The position numbers and the translations under genes were made by a program. The notes beneath the pieces are model-generated. The model saw only the letters and a program-made list of their open reading frames with translations, did no database searches and was not told where the DNA came from. Of a stretch of 10,153 bases of DNA, positions 1 through 6,043 are shown piece by piece (position 1 is the stretch's first letter; every line of letters starts with the position of its first letter). Origin of the DNA: Candidatus Heimdallarchaeota archaeon (GTDB lineage: Archaea > Asgardarchaeota > Heimdallarchaeia > Hodarchaeales > LC-3); the NCBI GenBank assembly GCA_027364495.1, contig DAHXPE010000182.1, positions 1-10,153 of the forward strand, given 5' to 3'.

Positions 1-709
1 TAAAAATATAATCTTTTAATAGCGCTTTAATAGGAACCGGTTCCTCACGAATATCTACTAATTTACCAATTCCTTTACAATTTTTACAGCGAACTTTTCC
101 AGAACCTGAGCACACACTGTGAGGAGCCTTACCATATCCAGAACAGGACCTGCAAATAATTGTTCCATCGCCATAACAGTTGGCACAATTATATGATAAC
201 GTTTCTATACGTTTCTTATTAGTAATTCCATCTATTATCGTCACTTTTTCTTCATTTTCACCTTTACCATTACAATTTGAGCAGGTTTCATACCCTTTAC
301 CATTACAAGTTTTACATAGCGTTGATCCTTTATCACAATCACAGCTATTATACCCCTTTCCAGCACATTCTGGACAATTGTACGGAGCGATTGACTTCCA
401 AAGCTTGACAAAGGGCTTTCCATTCCATTGTCCATACTCGATGGTGTGACTAAATTCCATATATGGTCCTTTGCTGTTAGTACTATCAACTGGTACAATG
501 TGCTTTGGCTCACGAGTTTCAATGTCAGCAGTTTTTTCCTGTATCTGCAATTTTGCAATAAAAAAATATTCAGATCCTAAGACAGAATCATTTTCAGTTA
601 ACCCCTCTGTTGTCGTCTTTGTAAGGTATTGTTTAAAGTTTTTCTTTAAAACTTCATGATCAACAAGTTCTAACCATTTGTTAAAAATTACTTCGTTAGA
701 TGGATCCAA
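1..709 (-). CDS. Cysteine-rich protein with DnaJ-type CxxCxGxG zinc-finger repeats (partial, C-terminus missing)
   Basis: Reading the minus strand from TTG at 709 gives 236 residues open to the left edge of the window. Residues 1-110 are an unrecognised acidic/aromatic region with no visible J domain (no HPD motif). From residue 112 a string of DnaJ-like zinc-finger motifs follows: CPECAGKG (112-119), a degenerate CDCDKGS (123-129), CKTCNGKG (132), CSNCNGKG (143), CANCYGDG (175), CRSCSGYG (186), a variant HSVCSGSG (197-204) and CKNCKGIG (208). In DnaJ/Hsp40 such pairs bind zinc and help bind unfolded protein; here no chaperone role can be shown. The TTG start is chosen because a GGTGA Shine-Dalgarno-like site lies 4 bases upstream; no ATG or GTG lies between the in-frame stop near 803 and the TTG. 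It is transcribed divergently from the GH13 gene. The coding frame is clear from the motif periodicity; the start is less sure, and an extension of up to about 30 residues is possible only with a rare start codon. Confidence 0.82.
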   Translation of the reverse strand, partial: MDPSNEVIFNKWLELVDHEVLKKNFKQYLTKTTTEGLTENDSVLGSEYFFIAKLQIQEKTADIETREPKHIVPVDSTNSKGPYMEFSHTIEYGQWNGKPFVKLWKSIAPYNCPECAGKGYNSCDCDKGSTLCKTCNGKGYETCSNCNGKGENEEKVTIIDGITNKKRIETLSYNCANCYGDGTIICRSCSGYGKAPHSVCSGSGKVRCKNCKGIGKLVDIREEPVPIKALLKDYIF

Positions 710-713
710 ATCT

Positions 714-718
714 TCACC
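714..718 (-). promoter_or_regulatory. Shine-Dalgarno-like GGTGA supporting the TTG start at 709
   Basis: On the minus strand GGTGA (part of TGTGGTGAAG) lies 4 bases before TTG at 709. It matches the archaeal/bacterial anti-SD core and decides this start in a reading frame that has no ATG nearby. Confidence 0.45.
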
Positions 719-732
719 ACAAGTGTTTGTAA

Positions 733-757
733 GTAGTTTAACTACGGAGTAGTTAAA
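733..757. promoter_or_regulatory. Overlapping palindromes, candidate operator between divergent genes
   Basis: Positions 737-744 (TTTAACTA) and 750-757 (TAGTTAAA) are perfect inverted 8-base arms around CGGAG. The left arm also belongs to a second perfect palindrome, GTAGTT at 733-738 and AACTAC at 740-745 around one base, so GTAGTT occurs twice in the same orientation (733 and 749). The site lies 24-48 bases upstream of the TTG start at 709, where the promoter of the zinc-finger gene would be expected. A regulator-binding site is inference; it could also form an RNA hairpin in a 5' leader. Confidence 0.35.
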
Positions 758-823
758 AAACTTTTTACATTTTAGTTTAATTTTTGAAAAAAGTAATCAT
801 CCCATAAAGAATTTATGATTTGA

Positions 824-850
824 TTTAAAATTTAGATTTAGAATTTTAAA
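824..850. repeat. 9-base AT-only inverted repeat upstream of the GH13 gene promoter
   Basis: TTTAAAATT at 824-832 and AATTTTAAA at 842-850 are perfect inverted arms separated by nine bases. They end 7 bases before the likely TATA box of the gene at 910. With only A and T in the arms, chance is a real possibility; an operator is a guess. Confidence 0.25.
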
Positions 851-857
851 AATAGAA

Positions 858-867
858 TATATATTTA
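858..867 (+). promoter_or_regulatory. Putative archaeal TATA box for the GH13 gene
   Basis: TATATATTTA is preceded by a purine-rich AAAAATAGAA that could serve as BRE. Counting about 25 bases downstream puts the transcript start near 885-893, giving a short leader before ATG at 910. Assigned by position and composition only. Confidence 0.4.
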
Positions 868-909
868 TTAAGTTTCTAGCAACTATTTTTAGTTTTTGGA
901 TGCAAAATA

Positions 910-3900
910 ATGATTATTTCGAAATTAGCACGTGAACGTTATAACATTGATGAATTTTTTATCAACTACGAAGATATATTAGCCATTTTTGACGATTACT
1001 TAACGGCCAAACTTTTAGCTGAAAAAATTAATAAAATAAAGCAAGTTCAGTTGAATTACACTCCTGATGAATATGTTCGTGCTTCGGTTATAAATGCATT
1101 GGGCTTAATAGATGAATTGTACTTAAAAATTATAGATGTTTTTTATGAAGAATATGGAAATGATTTACATGATGATTTGATCAATTTTTTAATAAAAGAT
1201 TTAGGCGAGAAAGAATATTTCACTGTTTTAAAGAGTTTCACAGAATTTTATCCAAATAATAAATTGTTTAACAAAAAAGAAGATTTTGAAGAATTTTATG
1301 ATGACAAATCTGATGGCAAACCTAACAAGCATGTTCTGATCGATACAGTTATTTTGGCATTTTTAGCTAATGAAAATAATGCCATTAGTAAGTTAGCTTA
1401 TGGAGAGCTGTTGGAAACAAAGAATTTTAAATCAGAAAAAAAATTTACCGATTTATTTGCATCAATTAGTAAATTTTTTCAAAATCAACCACCTTTTCCA
1501 AATGATGCAACCACAACGCTAATTGAATACCTTGAAAAGCCATTGAGAGAAGGTCCAAATCTTGAAAATCAATTAAAATATATTCAGACTTATTGGGGTA
1601 AATATTTTAATTCTAAACAATTAACAAAACTATTAAATGCAATAGCTTATATTTTAGAAGAAAATGATGCAATTTGGAGAATGTTTCATCCAGGAGGTGC
1701 ATTTTCTCCTATCCTTACGTATTCAGGAGGAGATTATGAGGCATTTTCACCAGACAAAGATTGGATGCCAAATGTAGTCATGATTGCTAAATCAACTTAT
1801 GTTTGGTTGGACCAATTATCTAAAAAATATCAACGCCAAATACATAGATTAGATCAAATTCCAGATGAAGAATTGTCATTAATCAGAAATAGAGGAATAA
1901 ATGCAATTTGGCTAATAGGTCTTTGGGAAAGGAGTAATGCTTCTAAAACACTAAAGCATATCATGGGTAATCCAGATGCTGAAGCATCTGCTTATTCATT
2001 GCGTGATTATGCTATTTCTGAAGATCTAGGAGGCCATTATTCTTATGAGAAACTTCGGGATCGGGCAAAGTCCTTTGGTATAAAATTGGCCAGTGATATG
2101 GTTCCAAATCATATGGGTATCGATTCAAATTTAATTTACGACAGACCAGATTTATTTATATCCTTGAATCATAGTCCTTTTCCCACTTACACTTTCAATG
2201 GTCATAACTATTCTCAAAACCCCGATATTGGGATTTTTGTCGAAGATCACTATTACAATCACTCTGATGCAGCAGTTGTCTTTAAGCATGTTAATTTTAA
2301 AACAGGGCAAGTACGATATATCTTTCATGGTAATGATGGTACTTCCATTCCCTGGAATGACACAGCTCAATTAGATTTTCTTAAAGAAGAAGTTCGTAAT
2401 TGGGTTATTGAAAAAATCATTCAAGTTGCGCGAATGTTTCCAATTATCCGTTTTGATGCTGCAATGACTTTAGCAAAAAACCAATTTCAACGATTATGGT
2501 ATCCTATTCCAGGTACACCGGCTGCTGTTGCTTCACGGAGTTCATATACTGTATCTGATGAACAATTTAACCAATTTTTTCCAAAAGAATTTTGGAGAGA
2601 TGTTGTCGATATTATATCCGAAAAAGTACCAGATACACTTTTATTAGCTGAAGCATTCTGGATGTTGGAAGGTTATTTCGTTAGAACACTAGGAATGCAT
2701 CGAGTGTATAATTCAGCATTTATGAATATGTTAAAATCTGAATTAAATGACCAATATCGTATCACTATAAAAAACACAATAGAATTTGATCCTGAAATCC
2801 TCAAAAGATTTGTCAATTTTATGAACAATCCGGATGAAGATACAGCGGTAGCTCAATTTGGAAAAGGCGATAAATATTTTGGTGTCCTATTAATGATGGC
2901 GACTATGCCTGGTTTGCCGATGTTCGGTCATGGACAAATTGAAGGATTTTCCGAAAAATACGGAATGGAATTTAAAAGATCCTATTGGAACGAACTAGAA
3001 GACTATGATTTAATTAAAAGACATGAATATGAAATTTTCCCACTTCTTCATCAGAGATGGTTATTCAGTGAAGTAAGAAATTTTAGATTATTTGATTTTT
3101 ATAGAGAAGATGGATCCGTTGATGAAAATGTTTTTGCATATAGTAATGGACAATCAAATAAAAGAACTCTTATTGTTTATCATAACAAATATGCTTCAAC
3201 TGCGGGTTGGATTAAAACCTCAGCTCAATATTTAGATCGATGGACCGAACCTAGAGAATTCAAGCGTGAAAACTTGTCTGATGCCTTATTAATTCAAGAT
3301 AAACCAAATTCTTTCGTTATTTTTAAGGATTCAAAAGCTGAACTTGAATATATTCGAAAAAGCAAGGATATTCATGATAGAGGAATGTTTTTAATTTTAG
3401 GAGCATATCAGTATCATATTTTTATGAATTTTCAGCAAGTTGAAGATACATCTGATAGAATTTATCTAAAAGTTTGTGATTATTTAGCTGGGAATGGGGT
3501 AAAAAGTGTTCATGAGACAATGCTTGATTTAGAGGTAATGGGAATTCAGCAAAGTGCATCAAATTTGCTGAAAAAACAAGTTTTTCTTTCATTAGAAAAT
3601 TCTCATGATAGTAAGGAATTTTTTGAAAAATATCGCAAATTTTTAAAAGAGATATCATTTAAAAGAGGTGTTGAATTAAATTTTGATCAAGTTAAGAGAG
3701 ACCTGAATTTTCTTATTGGTATAATGTATGCTCAGGATGTTGTAGAACAAATTTTTTCCTCTATTAAGATGAAAAGTAAATTTGCAAATGAGGATTTTGA
3801 AACATTATTTTCAGAAGTAATGGAACGAAATGCGATCTTTTTTGTCGTGATTTGTTTCTTATTTGTCGGAGTCAATCCAGCAAATCAATCCAATGGTAAT

Positions 3901-4485
3901 GATTCAAATTTCACGGAGAGAAGTCTCTCTTTTATTGATCAATGGCGTCTTAAAAAAATTATTATTGGATTTTTCAAGGAGCTTTCATTTTCTTACGAAA
4001 AGGCAGAAGAAAGTTTGATGCTCACTCAAATCTTAATCAAATACTACACTTTACCAGAAGAAACATATCCAAGTAATTTTACTTATTATATTGTCTATGA
4101 TTTGTTCAATGATCCATTAATAAATAAATACTTAAAAATAAACTATTACGAGAATGAATTCTGGTATAATAAAGAAAGATTTAATAATTTAATGGTGTAT
4201 TTGACGTTCAATATTCTTTTTTACAATAGGTTTGATTTAAGCAATAAATTAATTCCGAAATTATTTAAAATGATGGAATTATCAGAAAATTCGGAATTTA
4301 AGATATCCAAGCTTAGAAAACTTCTCAAAGAAAGTGAAAATTCAACAATAATCCGACCTATGTCATTATCGACAAATAAATTTTCTTCATTAGAGTCAGA
4401 CGAACAAATTAAAGAAAAAGAAAATGAAGAAAAGGAATTTAAGGTCAGAACTAAAAAAGTTGTTAAAAAAACTAAAAAGGAATAA
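910..4485 (+). CDS. Large cytosolic alpha-amylase-clan (GH13) glycoside hydrolase or transglycosidase
   Basis: A 1191-residue protein starting at ATG 910, without a signal peptide. Residues 1-290 are a mostly helical N-terminal region I do not recognise. A GH13-like TIM barrel spans about 320-720: region I DMVPNH (396-401), region II RFDAA (514-518, predicted nucleophile D516), region III LLLAEAFW (577-584, predicted acid/base E581), and a region IV NNPDED (639-644) in place of the usual NHD. Around it are YAISEDLGG (367-375) and MPGLPMFGHGQ (666-676). The enzyme should act on alpha-glucans or related alpha-glucosides in the cytoplasm; hydrolysis versus glucosyl transfer cannot be decided. 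Residues 720-820 resemble a C-terminal beta domain (FAYSNG, RTLIVYHNK), while 820-1160 are helical and unrecognised, with a short hydrophobic run at 976-988. The tail (1165-1191) is charged and Lys-rich. It is more than twice the usual GH13 length. The family is secure; the substrate is unknown. Confidence 0.87.
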   Translation: MIISKLARERYNIDEFFINYEDILAIFDDYLTAKLLAEKINKIKQVQLNYTPDEYVRASVINALGLIDELYLKIIDVFYEEYGNDLHDDLINFLIKDLGEKEYFTVLKSFTEFYPNNKLFNKKEDFEEFYDDKSDGKPNKHVLIDTVILAFLANENNAISKLAYGELLETKNFKSEKKFTDLFASISKFFQNQPPFPNDATTTLIEYLEKPLREGPNLENQLKYIQTYWGKYFNSKQLTKLLNAIAYILEENDAIWRMFHPGGAFSPILTYSGGDYEAFSPDKDWMPNVVMIAKSTYVWLDQLSKKYQRQIHRLDQIPDEELSLIRNRGINAIWLIGLWERSNASKTLKHIMGNPDAEASAYSLRDYAISEDLGGHYSYEKLRDRAKSFGIKLASDMVPNHMGIDSNLIYDRPDLFISLNHSPFPTYTFNGHNYSQNPDIGIFVEDHYYNHSDAAVVFKHVNFKTGQVRYIFHGNDGTSIPWNDTAQLDFLKEEVRNWVIEKIIQVARMFPIIRFDAAMTLAKNQFQRLWYPIPGTPAAVASRSSYTVSDEQFNQFFPKEFWRDVVDIISEKVPDTLLLAEAFWMLEGYFVRTLGMHRVYNSAFMNMLKSELNDQYRITIKNTIEFDPEILKRFVNFMNNPDEDTAVAQFGKGDKYFGVLLMMATMPGLPMFGHGQIEGFSEKYGMEFKRSYWNELEDYDLIKRHEYEIFPLLHQRWLFSEVRNFRLFDFYREDGSVDENVFAYSNGQSNKRTLIVYHNKYASTAGWIKTSAQYLDRWTEPREFKRENLSDALLIQDKPNSFVIFKDSKAELEYIRKSKDIHDRGMFLILGAYQYHIFMNFQQVEDTSDRIYLKVCDYLAGNGVKSVHETMLDLEVMGIQQSASNLLKKQVFLSLENSHDSKEFFEKYRKFLKEISFKRGVELNFDQVKRDLNFLIGIMYAQDVVEQIFSSIKMKSKFANEDFETLFSEVMERNAIFFVVICFLFVGVNPANQSNGNDSNFTERSLSFIDQWRLKKIIIGFFKELSFSYEKAEESLMLTQILIKYYTLPEETYPSNFTYYIVYDLFNDPLINKYLKINYYENEFWYNKERFNNLMVYLTFNILFYNRFDLSNKLIPKLFKMMELSENSEFKISKLRKLLKESENSTIIRPMSLSTNKFSSLESDEQIKEKENEEKEFKVRTKKVVKKTKKE

Positions 4486-4515
4486 AATAAATCCAAATTT
4501 ACCTTTTATATTTTA

Positions 4516-4535
4516 CGAACAAAAAAAATTGTTCG
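4516..4535. promoter_or_regulatory. Perfect 7-base inverted repeat next to a TATA box, candidate operator or hairpin
   Basis: CGAACAA (4516-4522) and TTGTTCG (4529-4535) are perfect arms around six A. The site begins 31 bases after the stop of the GH13 gene and ends 11 bases before the TATA-like box of the next gene. This could be an operator for that gene, or a 3' hairpin of the upstream transcript; the T-rich stretch at 4504-4514 precedes rather than follows it, so it is not a bacterial-type terminator. Confidence 0.35.
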
Positions 4536-4545
4536 AAAGATTTCA

Positions 4546-4553
4546 TTTATATA
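4546..4553 (+). promoter_or_regulatory. Putative TATA box for the small gene at 4622
   Basis: TTTATATA is a good match to the archaeal TATA consensus, with an A-rich flank upstream (CGAAAGATTTCA). The expected transcript start is around 4575-4580, leaving about 40 bases of leader before GTG 4622. Confidence 0.4.
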
Positions 4554-4621
4554 GGATGATATATCTCTTAGCTAATGGAGAATTATAAATTTAAATTCAA
4601 ATTGTGTATGCATTAGTTTAG

Positions 4622-4960
4622 GTGAAGTTCATTCTTAAATTTTCTTCTAAAAAACTGTCTAAAAAATTAAGTAATGGTAAGAAAAAATTAGATCCATCTG
4701 TACATCTTGGACTATGGTCAGTTGATCCAATTGACGGAGGATTACTTGATAAATTATATCCAGCTATTAAAATTTCTAGTAATGATGCATTGGAGAAAAT
4801 ATCAGTTAAAATTAAAAATTTGATTCACATAACAGTTAGGGACATGAAGTTCAAATCAGAATGGTCACTTTCTCCTCTAACAATTGATAATTATCATCAT
4901 TATCTGTATGGTTTTTTTTCTAGATCGATGGCGAGTTATCTCAATTCACTTACCGATTAA
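4622..4960 (+). CDS. Uncharacterised small protein, N-terminal part of a frameshifted gene
   Basis: The reading frame opens with GTG at 4622, directly after an in-frame TAG at 4619-4621, so GTG is the earliest possible start. It encodes 112 residues: a basic N-terminus with paired lysines (SSKKLSKKLSNGKKK), then a mixed alpha/beta stretch (VHLGLWSVDPIDGGLLDKLYP, about 28-47). I do not recognise the family. Natural-looking sequence runs to about residue 99 (YHHYLYGFF); the last 13 residues (SRSMASYLNSLTD) come after a run of eight T and look out of frame. Reading on in the +1 frame gives a continuous, soluble-looking continuation to 5132. Removing one T would give a single 169-residue protein. 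No signal peptide is evident. A TATA-like box and an inverted repeat lie upstream. Confidence 0.5.
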   Translation: MKFILKFSSKKLSKKLSNGKKKLDPSVHLGLWSVDPIDGGLLDKLYPAIKISSNDALEKISVKIKNLIHITVRDMKFKSEWSLSPLTIDNYHHYLYGFFSRSMASYLNSLTD

Positions 4961-5132
4961 TTTTAGTCTCTGGTTAATCGATGAAAAATCAGATTTACTT
5001 ATTTTTGAATCCCTTTTATCAAATAAAGTTATTTTTTTCCCCCTAAATCAATGGGAAGATCAAATCATAGTTCCTTTATATCAAGATTTTATTGAAAAAA
5101 AAGAAGAATTTGAGTCATTGAAAGGAAATTAA
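4884..5132 (+). CDS. C-terminal part of the frameshifted uncharacterised gene
   Basis: This frame is open from TTG 4884, but the first dozen codons (a run of isoleucines) are an artefact of reading out of frame with the gene at 4622. The meaningful part starts at about 4915 (FLDRWRVISIHLPINF) and continues through SLWLIDEKSDLLIFESLLS to a charged helical end (DFIEKKEEFESLKGN). It has no plausible start or ribosome site of its own at the T run, so it is best read as the continuation of the upstream frame after loss of one base. The stop lies 10 bases from the converging stop of the ligase alpha gene. Family unknown. Confidence 0.45.
   Translation: MIIIIIICMVFFLDRWRVISIHLPINFSLWLIDEKSDLLIFESLLSNKVIFFPLNQWEDQIIVPLYQDFIEKKEEFESLKGN
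4912..4919 (+). other. T8 homopolymer at the frameshift point
   Basis: Eight consecutive T follow TATGG and precede CTAGATCG. In frame with GTG 4622 the T8 leads to a stop at 4958-4960; with seven T the frame joins the ORF ending at 5132. Runs like this are common places for sequencing errors and also for polymerase slippage. Confidence 0.6.
5095..5102 (-). terminator. Possible oligo-T terminator of the minus-strand ligase operon
   Basis: On the minus strand eight T occur about 40 bases after the alpha-subunit stop, inside the 3' end of the converging small gene. Archaeal termination often occurs at such oligo-T tracts without a hairpin. Assigned from position only. Confidence 0.3.
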
Positions 5133-5142
5133 ATTTCTAGGT

Positions 5143-6042
5143 TTATTTAGAGTCAAGAGCTTTTTTCATTAAATCTGGAATTTCATCAAAAAAATTAGCT
5201 ACTAAGACACCAGCATCTTTTAAGACCTTCCTCTTAAAATCAGCTGAATCACTACCCTTCTCTACAATTGCTCCGACATGGCCAAGTGAAAATGTCCTAG
5301 GTAACGTTTCTGCGAATTTTCCTGAAATATAGGCAACAATTGGTTTTGTAATTTTTTTTTCTTTGACAGCATTAGCAACTTGCTCTTCATATTTGCCACC
5401 TATTTCTCCATAGATACAAACAGCATCTGTTTCTGGATCACATTCAAATAATTTCAATAAATCAACAAAATTTGATCCAGCAATAATATCACCACCTATA
5501 CCAATTACGGTACTTTGACCAAATCCGGCATGAGATAAGATGAGAGATGTTTCAGAGCACATACCCCCTGATTTTGATATAACTCCAATTCTACCCTTTT
5601 TAAAAGAACTGTTATCAAAGCCACCAATTGAACCAACTTTTGTGACCCCAACAGTCATGATACCTATCGATGATGGACCAACAATTCTAACATTGTGCAT
5701 TTTTGCTATTTCAAGAAGTTTTGCTGAATCTTTTATAGGAACATTTTCAGTGATGACAACAATCAAAGGGATATCATTATTAATTGCTTCAACAACCGCA
5801 TCGAAAACCATTAGAGGTGGAACATAAACAACTGAGGTATTGATTGACGGGTCAAATGTTTTAGCTTCTTTCACTGAATCAAAAACTGGCAAACTATTAA
5901 CTTCAATTCCTCCTTTACCAGGGGTTACACCGCAGGAAATTTTTGTTCCGTAATCTCTCATTTGTTTAGAAGTCTTTACGCCTTCACGCCCAGTAATTCC
6001 TTGAACAACGACGACCGTGTTTTCATCTATTAATATTGCCAT
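5143..6042 (-). CDS. sucD: Succinyl-CoA/citryl-CoA ligase alpha subunit (SucD superfamily)
   Basis: A 299-residue protein starting at ATG 6042, one base after the beta-subunit stop. It is the alpha subunit of an ATP-dependent acyl-CoA synthetase: an N-terminal CoA-binding Rossmann domain with VQGITGREG (13-21) and VTPGKGG (39-45), then the ligase domain with GIGGD (181-185), GEIGG (212-216) and the phosphohistidine motif SLGHVGA (252-258, H255). Length fits SucD. However, some motifs match ATP-citrate lyase and citryl-CoA synthetase rather than SucD: SKSGGM (156-161) where SucD usually has SRSGTL, and KVGSIGG (135-141) followed by a DN pair where SucD has KIGIMPG. Succinate or citrate is therefore the open question; the symbol is given at family level. 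A longer frame to 6087 exists, but the AAGGAG site and the conserved MAILID start favour 6042. It is the last gene of the minus-strand operon. Confidence 0.85.
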   Translation of the reverse strand: MAILIDENTVVVVQGITGREGVKTSKQMRDYGTKISCGVTPGKGGIEVNSLPVFDSVKEAKTFDPSINTSVVYVPPLMVFDAVVEAINNDIPLIVVITENVPIKDSAKLLEIAKMHNVRIVGPSSIGIMTVGVTKVGSIGGFDNSSFKKGRIGVISKSGGMCSETSLILSHAGFGQSTVIGIGGDIIAGSNFVDLLKLFECDPETDAVCIYGEIGGKYEEQVANAVKEKKITKPIVAYISGKFAETLPRTFSLGHVGAIVEKGSDSADFKRKVLKDAGVLVANFFDEIPDLMKKALDSK

Positions 6043-6043
6043 A

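Noticed and set aside
241..558. Minus-strand 105-residue open frame over the zinc-finger gene
   Set aside because: It is out of frame with the CxxCxGxG repeats; the neighbouring frame has regular cysteine motifs and stays open to the window edge.
180..659. Plus-strand small open frames at 180-449 and 471-659
   Set aside because: Antisense to the zinc-finger gene, with biased composition and no independent support.
3885..3890. Hydrophobic stretch in the GH13 protein (residues 976-988) as a membrane anchor
   Set aside because: Only about 13 residues long inside a helical region, with no signal peptide; more likely a buried helix.
4221..4496. Minus-strand 91-residue frame at the end of the GH13 gene
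   Set aside because: A shadow of the Lys/Glu-rich GH13 tail, giving Phe/Ser/Leu-rich translation without a recognisable pattern.
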